From: Phycisphaerae bacterium
GTDB taxonomy: Bacteria > Planctomycetota > Phycisphaerae > SM23-33
DNA: 6,107 nucleotides
Reading direction: 5' to 3'
Assembly: GCA_030610965.1 (NCBI GenBank)
Contig: JAUWQU010000257.1
Span: 1 to 6,107 of the forward strand
The position numbers and the translations under genes were made by a program. Under the pieces are notes generated by a model. It was not told where the DNA came from. It saw only the letters and a program-made list of their open reading frames with translations, and ran no database searches. Of this stretch, positions 1 to 6,107 are shown piece by piece (within the stretch, counting starts at the first letter, position 1; the number at the start of each line of letters is the position of its first letter).

Positions 1-215
1 ACCTCGCGGGAACGGGCGTCACGATAGCGCCTTCAGAGACGGATCTGCTCGGCGCCATCGAAAGGTCTCGTACGTGGCTTTCGCTCTGGCGCTTCTTCAT
101 AGGCGCCGGCCTGGTGTTGCTTCTGATCGAAAGTCTGTTTGCCGATCGTTTGCTCAGCAGCCGGTTGCACTCAGGCAAGCCATCGCCTTTGTCGGCAAAC
201 GCGGAGGACGCCTAG
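1..215 (+). CDS. C-terminal end of a BatA-like membrane protein (partial, 5' end outside the window)
   Basis: An open frame enters from the left edge (first full codon at base 3) and ends at TAG 213-215, giving the last 70 residues. About 20 soluble residues are followed by the pattern R-x-W-L-x-L-W-R, a hydrophobic segment at fragment residues 29-46 (FFIGAGLVLLLIESLFAD), then a polar tail rich in Ser, Pro and Ala. A single C-terminal membrane helix ending in a 'LLxxESLxA' pattern is typical of large BatA-like proteins, which carry an N-terminal aerotolerance-regulator domain and often a VWA domain. They sit next to VWA/GATase-like genes in Planctomycetes and relatives. Here the identification rests on this tail and on the two downstream genes, because the diagnostic N-terminal part is not visible. 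The stop codon directly touches the next start codon, so the two genes are almost certainly co-transcribed. Another membrane protein with a C-terminal anchor cannot be excluded. Confidence 0.6.
   Translation, partial: LAGTGVTIAPSETDLLGAIERSRTWLSLWRFFIGAGLVLLLIESLFADRLLSSRLHSGKPSPLSANAEDA
203..207 (+). promoter_or_regulatory. Ribosome binding site (GGAGG) for the VWA/GATase-like gene
   Basis: GGAGG lies 8 bases before the ATG at 216, a near-ideal Shine-Dalgarno match and spacing. It sits inside the last codons of the preceding gene and fixes the start at 216. The preceding stop (213-215) touches this ATG, so translational coupling is likely. Confidence 0.8.
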
Positions 216-2603
216 ATGCTCAAGTGGCTCTTCAATGACGTTCAGGTCGAACGGCTCATGTGGGCACGCCCGCTACCGACGGCCGCCATGGTGGCGGTGT
301 TCGTCGGCGTCATGGTACTGACCGTATTCCTCTATCGCCGGTCCTGGGGCGTGCCGTTGTGGAGACGCATCGCCATGGCGGTCGCCAGGCTGGTTGTTAT
401 GACGCTGGTCGTTGCAGTGCTGTTCGAGCCGACTGTGGTGGTCAGGGAGACGCGCACGCATAGACGCCGCCTGCCGGTACTGCTGGATGTGTCTCAGAGC
501 ATGTCTGTCAGGGACCAGCGCAAGCGGCCCGAGGATATTGTAAGAGCGGCTGTTGGGCTTGGAATGCTTCCGCTGTCGGAAACGACCGAGGCGAACAGCG
601 CCTACATGGCGCTGGATGCCAAGCATCGCCGCGCCATCGCCGCCGCCTCGCGGCTTGATGTTGCCAGGGGGCTGCTGTCGCAGTCTGCACGCACGATCTT
701 TGCGTCGATCGGCGACGATCTCGACGTCAGCTACCACGCCTTCGGCAAGACCTCTCGGATGGTCAGCGCCGGCCGGGGCGTGGCGAAGGACTTCCTTGCG
801 GAGTTGCAGGCCGTCGAGCCGGAAACGTCCATCGCGGATTCGCTTGAAGCGGTAGCCGACACGGACCGCGGCGCCCCGCTGGCCGGAATTGTGCTTCTGT
901 CCGACGGTATTGACAATACCTCATCGCGTCGGTTCGCAACCGTGCTTCAAGACTTGGGCGCCCGCGGCATTCCTGTCTATACCGTACCGATCGGCCTGGC
1001 CGACCCGGACGCCGTGTCCATTCGCGATATCATCATTCAGGAGGTGGCGTTCTCCGGCGATAAGGTTCCTGTCCGCGTGCAGATCCGGTCCAAAGGCTAT
1101 GAGAAACGGGCGGCCCGGTTGGCGGTGCTTCTTAACGGCAGACGCGTATCGCAACGAACCGTCCGTTTCAAGAGCGGCCTGCAATTCGAGGATATCTCGT
1201 TCCGTGTCGACCTGTATGAGAAGGGCGCTGCGCATGTCGCCATTTCCATTGAGCCGTTCGCCGACGAGGTCTCGGTAGAGAATAACCGGGTCGAGCGAAG
1301 CATCCGGGTCGTGAATGAAAAGATCAACGTGCTGTATATCGAAGGCAGCGCCCGCTGGGAATACCGGTACCTTCGCGCGATACTGAAGCGTGACCCACGC
1401 ATCAGCGCCACGTTCATTGCGGCCAGCGTCGGGCCCGAGATGGCCCGGAATTCCCCCGAGCACATCGCACGCTTTCCCGACCGTCCCGAAGAAGCCTTCA
1501 AGTATGACCTTGTGATTCTCGGCGACGTGGATGCATCCTTCTTTACGGTTGAGGAGTTCCGGTTGCTCGAGGAACTCATCAGGGATCGGGGGGGATCGCT
1601 GCTGATGTTGTGCGGGGCGATGTTCGCCCCTGCCAGCTATGCCGGGACACCGGTCGAGAAGATGCTTCCTGTGCGGTTCGAACCCGACAGCCCCTGGGAA
1701 GATGTCGCCGAATCCGTGTATCCCGTCCTGACACCCGAAGGCCGCAGCAGCATGGTTATGACGCTGGAGAACGATACGGAGAAGAACGACCGCATATGGA
1801 GCCGCGTGGCGCCTCTGGACCGCCTGCCTCCGCTTCTAGGCCCGAAGCCCGGGGCGACCGTGCTGGCCGGGCTTTCCGATACGCGGTCGGCTTCCGACCG
1901 TTACCCACTTGTGAGCTGGCAACGATACGGAACCGGCAAATGCATGGCCATGGCAACCGACAGGCTGTGGCGGCTTCGCTTCAAGACGGGCGACAAGTAT
2001 CACTGGCGCGTGTGGTCGCAGTGCATTCAGTTCCTGACACTGTCACGACTCATGGGTGAACATAAGAGAATCCGCCTGGAAACGGACCGCTCCGCATACC
2101 CCTTTGGCGATCAAGCCCGGATATACGCACATGTGCTCGACGATAACTTCGCTCCGGTCGTCCAGCCTCGCTTTGACGTGATCGTGACCGCGTTGGACGA
2201 CCTGGGCACGGAGGAACGCGTCAGCCTCCGGCCGGACTCGACCCATCCCGGACTGTACGAGGGCTACTTCTCGCCGCCGCGCCCGGGCCGCTATCGGATG
2301 GAAGCGAATGTCGATGATCGGGGCGTGGCCAATACGACCGAGTTTCAGGTCGCCGACTTCAAACGGGAAATGGTCTACACGGACGCGAGGATCGAACACT
2401 TGCAGAGGATTGCGGATCTCTCGGGCGGAAAGTGCATCGGCATCCAGCAGTTCCAGAGCCTGCAGTCTTTGGTGGACCGCGAACCCTACACGACCACTGT
2501 ACTGACCGAACAGCCCCTATGGGACAACGGCCTGGTTGCTTTGCTTCTGGTTGGCTTAACGGGGTTTGAATGGATTCTGCGAAGGAGGCACGATCTGCCG
2601 TGA
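216..2603 (+). CDS. Membrane-anchored VWA protein with a class I glutamine-amidotransferase-like domain
   Basis: This is a complete 795-residue gene. Two membrane helices lie at about residues 20-40 and 53-73. A von Willebrand factor A domain follows (about 86-265). Its metal-site (MIDAS) residues are visible: D-V-S-Q-S at 91-95 (Asp91, Ser93, Ser95), a probable Thr204 in 'ETSIADSL', and Asp230/Asp233 in 'LLSDGIDN'. About 55 residues separate the first motif from the next VWA helix ('RLDVARGLL', 146-154). From memory, long VWA proteins of this group carry a similar insert. A beta-rich linker (about 270-365) leads to a GATase-like domain (about 370-490) with 'VLYIEGSARWEYRYLRAIL', 'YDLVILGDVD' and 'GGSLLMLCG'. 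A beta-rich region (about 615-712) and a final membrane helix (about 770-787) follow, ending in the family-like 'EWILRRRHDLP'. The VWA domain probably binds a protein partner in a metal-dependent way. The GATase-like domain is usually regarded as non-catalytic in these proteins. The MIDAS looks intact. The exact function is unknown; the family assignment is firm. Confidence 0.9.
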   Translation: MLKWLFNDVQVERLMWARPLPTAAMVAVFVGVMVLTVFLYRRSWGVPLWRRIAMAVARLVVMTLVVAVLFEPTVVVRETRTHRRRLPVLLDVSQSMSVRDQRKRPEDIVRAAVGLGMLPLSETTEANSAYMALDAKHRRAIAAASRLDVARGLLSQSARTIFASIGDDLDVSYHAFGKTSRMVSAGRGVAKDFLAELQAVEPETSIADSLEAVADTDRGAPLAGIVLLSDGIDNTSSRRFATVLQDLGARGIPVYTVPIGLADPDAVSIRDIIIQEVAFSGDKVPVRVQIRSKGYEKRAARLAVLLNGRRVSQRTVRFKSGLQFEDISFRVDLYEKGAAHVAISIEPFADEVSVENNRVERSIRVVNEKINVLYIEGSARWEYRYLRAILKRDPRISATFIAASVGPEMARNSPEHIARFPDRPEEAFKYDLVILGDVDASFFTVEEFRLLEELIRDRGGSLLMLCGAMFAPASYAGTPVEKMLPVRFEPDSPWEDVAESVYPVLTPEGRSSMVMTLENDTEKNDRIWSRVAPLDRLPPLLGPKPGATVLAGLSDTRSASDRYPLVSWQRYGTGKCMAMATDRLWRLRFKTGDKYHWRVWSQCIQFLTLSRLMGEHKRIRLETDRSAYPFGDQARIYAHVLDDNFAPVVQPRFDVIVTALDDLGTEERVSLRPDSTHPGLYEGYFSPPRPGRYRMEANVDDRGVANTTEFQVADFKREMVYTDARIEHLQRIADLSGGKCIGIQQFQSLQSLVDREPYTTTVLTEQPLWDNGLVALLLVGLTGFEWILRRRHDLP
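2582..2588 (+). promoter_or_regulatory. Ribosome binding site (AAGGAGG) that decides the GTG start of the third gene
   Basis: AAGGAGG is a perfect Shine-Dalgarno core lying 11 bases before the GTG at 2600. It is inside the last codons of the upstream gene. An in-frame ATG at 2570 lies upstream of this motif and has only a weak G-run before it, so the motif favours GTG 2600 as the main start. The spacing is slightly long but workable. Confidence 0.65.
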
Positions 2604-5600
2604 CCACGAAGCATTCACAACAGAACCTGGATGCACGCGTCAGGGCCGTGTGGCGTCGCGCTCAGTGGCTCCACGTCAACGCGGGGCTTCTGGCCCTTTG
2701 CCGGTGGGGGATACTGATGTTCCTTGCCGGAATGGCGATTGACTGGCTGACGGACCTGCCCGCACCGGGGCGCGTCGCGATCCTCGCGACGTTGCTGGCC
2801 GTTTCGGTGTACAAGGCCCGGCGCTGCGGTTGGCGGCATACCCGCGCTTTCAACGCCGTGCATACGGCGCTGCGGATTGAGGAACACCACGGCGGCCTGG
2901 AAAGCCTGCTGGTTACCGCGGTCCAGTTCCGGCAAGCCGGGGCACCTGTCGGGACGTCCGAGTCCCTGTGCGAAATGACGAGACGCCGAGCCGAGGAAGC
3001 TGCTGCGCGCTTACGAGCCGAGGAGATCGTGTGCTTCCGTGGGCTCCGTCGCCCGGCGACGGCCGTACTCATCCTGGCGACGGTTATCGGCGCCTTTGCT
3101 ATTGTAAACGGCCCGCTTCTCGGCGCCGGTTTGGCACGCATTTTCGCCCCTTGGCTGGCGATCAGTTACCCCACACGGACCCAACTGGCCCTGGAGCAGG
3201 GCAATCTGGTCGTGAAGGAGGGGGACGGCGCCCGGATCGAGGCGCGAGTGTCGGGCATCATTCCAAGCCAGGCGCGACTTGAGTTGCGGACCGGCGAGGG
3301 CCGCCCGCGCGAACGCTCCCTCGATATCACCAAAGGCATTTGCCAATATACCATCGCGTCGGTGTTCCGGGGATTCGAGTATCGCATTAGCGCAGGTGAC
3401 GCGCGGACCTCCTGGCACAGCGTACAGGTCATCCCTTCGCCACGTGTCGAGCGGGTCGAGGGCGACCTCGAGTTTCCACCCTATATGGAACGCCCCGCGG
3501 AAACCGTTGAGGCCCTTACGTTCACCGTGCCGGAAGGGACCCGCATCAAGTGGCGCCTCGCCTTGGACCGTCCGATCAGCAAGGCGGTCCTCAACCGCGA
3601 TGGCGAGGCTTCCCGGCCCCTCGAAGTAAGTCCGGATGGTTTGCAGGTGACGATGGCCGAGGTCGCCGCGGCCTCGCGGGCATACAGCTTTTCGTGGGTG
3701 GATAAAGAGCATGGGTTCTCTTTCACGAGTCCTCGCCACTACCTGCAGGTGGCGTCTGACCAGCCGCCCCACGTGGAACTCACATCGCCGGCCGGGAATC
3801 TCAACGCGATGTTGGGACGCCCCATTGACTTGGTCGTCCGCGCCAGGGACGACCACGGCATCGCGGCCGGGACCGTCGCCTACCGTGTCAACCTCTGGGC
3901 GGAAAAGACCGTTCACCTGTCGGCGCCGATACGCAGCGGAGGAGGGGAACAGCGGATCGACTGGGACTACCGGACGGTACTGACCGATCTGGGGATCGGC
4001 GATAAGGTTTCGTTCGTGGTTGAACTGGCCGACGGGTATCCCGGGCCGGAAGGCCCCCATCGCGCTCGTTCGGAAACGCGGCGCGTAACGTTCTTGTCCA
4101 GGGAGGATTACCTTAAACAGATCGCGAAGCAAAGAGATCGTCTGCTGTCGCGGATTCGTACCGCTTACAGGCAGGAGCGTGCGGCCTATGACCTCGTCTG
4201 GAACCTCGATCCGGACGACGACGTGTTTACGCAGACCTGTCAACTGGAAGCGGTTCGGCAGGAGATGGTGCGCGAACGCCTGAAGTTGACGATGCGCGAC
4301 GTACAGGGCCTGATCGACGACCTGGCGGCGAACAACGTCCCGGATGCGGTGGAAGGTGCGTCCCTGGCCAAGATTTGCTCGGAGTTGCATTCCATTGCTG
4401 AGGCGCATGTCGCCCGGGCGGCGTCCCTGCTTCGGGCACAGGCCGGCACAATCCATGACGACGCGCCGAGCACGCTCGATCCGGCGCCCGCCGCGCTCGT
4501 CATCAACGCAGCGGCCCGCGAGCTTGGCAGCCTGGTGCTGCAGGGAGGGATCGATTCGGCCAAGGAAGTCTTTGCGCGTGAGTTGCACGTGTTCGCACAG
4601 ACACAGGCTTCTCTGAGGCTTCAAAGCATTGATGCAAGACCGGATGCGGCGGGCGAAGGGGACAAGGTCCTGGCGAAGCGACAGGACGAACTTGCCCGAT
4701 GGACCGTCAACCTGCTTTCCGACCTGCGGCAGCACATGCGGTACACAAGCCGGCCGCTGGCGGTACTCGGGCTGACCCGCCGCATCAAGGAACTGCAAGG
4801 TGCCGGGATCGAAGCGAAGATGCAGGAAACTGCCGCACTCATTCGCCAAGGTCGCCCCGATCGGTCGGTGAGCGTCCAGTCCGAGATCATCCAGACTTTG
4901 CTCAGTGCGGAATTCCAAGTGCGGACCGGGGCTGAGTACCAGGCGCTGCTCACGGCCCGTGCCATGTTCGTTTCTCTCGTGAACGCCCAGAAGAAGCTGC
5001 GCGTTGAGATCGAAACGATGACGCCTGAGCAGTTCAACAAGCGCCGGTCCGCAATCGTACGTACGCAGGCGGCGCTCCGCGGGAAGCTCTTGCAGTTGCT
5101 GCTGCCGTCGATTCCCGCGCCGCGGCCGCAACTGTTCGATACCGCCCCGCCACAGGCGCCGCCGGTCAAGGACCTGCTGGCCGCCTCGCAGCGCGCCATG
5201 ACGGAAGCCGTTGCGCAGGTCAATGCCGGTGAACGGAAGATGGTAGCCGATCGGCAACGGGAGGCGGAGAAGTCGATGACCCTGTTGGCTGGGATTGTGA
5301 ACAGGTGCGCAACGGATCTGGGGCTGAAGACACAAGGCGTCAGCGCGCTTGCCTCCGCGGCAAGTGATCGCGCGGCGCGTATCGTGGATTATGAGACGCG
5401 GCAGATCGATATCCTCGATCAAACCGAAGACGCCAAAAGCGGAGGCAAGAGTTGTGCATCCGTGGCCGAGCCGCAACAGTTCCTGGTCGAGGAGGTCGAA
5501 GAATTCCGGAAGGAACTCGTCACGGATAACGATACTCTCGCGACGCCGAACAGGGATATGGCGCCGCTCTTGAGCCGGCTCGACCGGGTCGTTCTTGCCA

Positions 5601-6107
5601 TGACGAACGCGCTTCCTTCACTGAGGGGAAACCGGCCGGGCGAAGCGATCGAGCACCAGGAGGCGGCGGCTGATGCCCTGACCGAAGCCGCCCGCCTTGC
5701 CCAGGCCCAGAGCGAGCGACTCGGCCTGCTTCAGGACCTGCTCGTGCTTCAGCGCGCCGTCGGGTATGCGAACGAATACATGGCGGACATCGTTGCCGAA
5801 CAGCGTGACCTGATCGCGGCGACGCGGGAGGCAGCGCCGGCCGGCTTGCCGGGTCTTGTGCCGGAGCAGGGGAACCTGCGCCGGTGCCTGGTTGACGTGG
5901 CGCCATTGCTGGACCTGGTGGCCGGCAGACTGGATGCCGGCACGCCGCTGCTCTTCGCCGGGTCCGATATGGATGATTCCATACGCCTGCTGGAGGCCAA
6001 GAATCAGTCCGAAGCGCTGGACGCGTTGGGCACGGCAGCGGAGTCTCTGGAGGAAATGCAAACGCTGGTGAAAGCCTTGGAAGCACAAGTCGGCTACGTG
6101 GCCGAGG
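2600..6107 (+). CDS. Very large DUF4175-like membrane protein with a long helical tail (partial, 3' end outside the window)
   Basis: The frame is open from GTG 2600 to the right edge with no stop, giving at least 1169 residues. Two hydrophobic segments (about 28-50 and 58-72) and a third (about 152-172, 'ATAVLILATVIGAFAIVNG') match the 2+1 membrane layout of DUF4175-like proteins. Beta-rich extracytoplasmic segments follow. One has 'LEQGNLVVKEGDGARIEARVSG' character (198-219). Another has 'EFPPYMERPAE' (291-301), like the family's Y-P-P-Y-x-x-R-P element. A third has 'RARDDHGIAAGTVAYRV' (414-430), like the family's D-D-x-G-I motif. From about residue 500 onward the protein is almost entirely Ala/Glu/Arg/Leu/Gln-rich helix, probably coiled-coil bundles. 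This region is interrupted by a proline-rich hinge at 836-856 and a Gly/Ser/Lys linker near 944-954. The start codon overlaps the upstream stop (GTGA), so the gene is translationally coupled to the VWA gene. It could be a scaffold that spans the periplasm, but this is inference and no enzymatic motif is visible. An alternative start at ATG 2570 would add 10 residues. Confidence 0.8.
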   Translation, partial: MTTKHSQQNLDARVRAVWRRAQWLHVNAGLLALCRWGILMFLAGMAIDWLTDLPAPGRVAILATLLAVSVYKARRCGWRHTRAFNAVHTALRIEEHHGGLESLLVTAVQFRQAGAPVGTSESLCEMTRRRAEEAAARLRAEEIVCFRGLRRPATAVLILATVIGAFAIVNGPLLGAGLARIFAPWLAISYPTRTQLALEQGNLVVKEGDGARIEARVSGIIPSQARLELRTGEGRPRERSLDITKGICQYTIASVFRGFEYRISAGDARTSWHSVQVIPSPRVERVEGDLEFPPYMERPAETVEALTFTVPEGTRIKWRLALDRPISKAVLNRDGEASRPLEVSPDGLQVTMAEVAAASRAYSFSWVDKEHGFSFTSPRHYLQVASDQPPHVELTSPAGNLNAMLGRPIDLVVRARDDHGIAAGTVAYRVNLWAEKTVHLSAPIRSGGGEQRIDWDYRTVLTDLGIGDKVSFVVELADGYPGPEGPHRARSETRRVTFLSREDYLKQIAKQRDRLLSRIRTAYRQERAAYDLVWNLDPDDDVFTQTCQLEAVRQEMVRERLKLTMRDVQGLIDDLAANNVPDAVEGASLAKICSELHSIAEAHVARAASLLRAQAGTIHDDAPSTLDPAPAALVINAAARELGSLVLQGGIDSAKEVFARELHVFAQTQASLRLQSIDARPDAAGEGDKVLAKRQDELARWTVNLLSDLRQHMRYTSRPLAVLGLTRRIKELQGAGIEAKMQETAALIRQGRPDRSVSVQSEIIQTLLSAEFQVRTGAEYQALLTARAMFVSLVNAQKKLRVEIETMTPEQFNKRRSAIVRTQAALRGKLLQLLLPSIPAPRPQLFDTAPPQAPPVKDLLAASQRAMTEAVAQVNAGERKMVADRQREAEKSMTLLAGIVNRCATDLGLKTQGVSALASAASDRAARIVDYETRQIDILDQTEDAKSGGKSCASVAEPQQFLVEEVEEFRKELVTDNDTLATPNRDMAPLLSRLDRVVLAMTNALPSLRGNRPGEAIEHQEAAADALTEAARLAQAQSERLGLLQDLLVLQRAVGYANEYMADIVAEQRDLIAATREAAPAGLPGLVPEQGNLRRCLVDVAPLLDLVAGRLDAGTPLLFAGSDMDDSIRLLEAKNQSEALDALGTAAESLEEMQTLVKALEAQVGYVAE

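Noticed and set aside
921..1463. A 180-codon - strand open frame, and a second of 160 codons at 1097-1579
   Set aside because: Both are antisense to the VWA/GATase-like gene, whose sense frame has clear domain motifs across the same bases. No ribosome site or family motif supports them.
1610..2059. A 149-codon + strand open frame in an alternative frame
   Set aside because: It lies inside the VWA gene in another frame. Its composition is low-complexity Arg/Ala/Gly/Pro, as expected of a GC-rich out-of-frame translation.
2570..2600. ATG at 2570 as the start of the third gene
   Set aside because: It is in frame and possible, but the perfect AAGGAGG lies downstream of it and serves GTG 2600. 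The 4-base GTGA overlap is also the more usual junction.
3011..5476. An 821-codon open frame on the - strand, starting at 5476 and ending near 3011
   Set aside because: It lies wholly antisense to the third gene with its codons in register. In that register it stays open as long as the sense gene avoids TTA, CTA and TCA codons, which are rare in GC-rich genes. Its product is rich in Arg, His and Gln and shows no recognisable domain, while the sense frame has membrane helices and family motifs.
5520..6088. Overlapping - strand open frames of 156 and 188 codons near the right edge
   Set aside because: They are antisense to the helical tail of the third gene, rich in Arg/Pro/Ala, and have no recognisable motif. 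The sense frame continues uninterrupted across them.
1..6107. Promoter, terminator, repeat array, CRISPR, tRNA or mobile element
   Set aside because: No intergenic space exists for a stand-alone promoter or terminator. Reading both strands showed no spaced direct repeats, strong hairpin followed by a T-run, tRNA-like fold or transposase motif.

Overview
The window is coding from end to end. It holds three consecutive + strand genes: the last 70 codons of one gene (1-215), one complete gene of 795 codons (216-2603), and the first 1169 codons of a third gene that is still open at the right edge (2600-6107). There is no intergenic space. The first stop abuts the second start, and the second stop overlaps the third start by 4 bases (GTGA). 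I see no RNA gene, mobile element, repeat array, promoter or terminator.

The layout matches the distal part of a MoxR/VWA ('Bat-like') operon. In this arrangement a MoxR AAA+ ATPase and a DUF58 protein usually lie upstream, followed by a BatA-like membrane protein, a large membrane-anchored VWA protein with a glutamine-amidotransferase-like domain, and a very large DUF4175-like membrane protein with a long helical tail. The MoxR and DUF58 genes would lie to the left and are not visible, so the full operon is inferred.

The DNA is GC-rich with GC-biased third codon positions. Large VWA/GATase-like and DUF4175-like proteins in tandem are typical of Planctomycetes, Verrucomicrobia, Lentisphaerae and related or uncultured lineages. 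I infer a Gram-negative bacterium of the PVC superphylum or a neighbouring candidate phylum, without being able to name it.

All three products look like inner-membrane proteins. The first ends in a membrane segment. The second has two N-terminal and one C-terminal membrane segments flanking VWA and amidotransferase-like domains. The third has three N-terminal membrane segments, beta-rich extracytoplasmic domains and a helical region of about 670 residues. Together they could form an envelope complex assembled or remodelled by a MoxR ATPase. The biochemical role of this gene set is poorly defined, so that part is inference.
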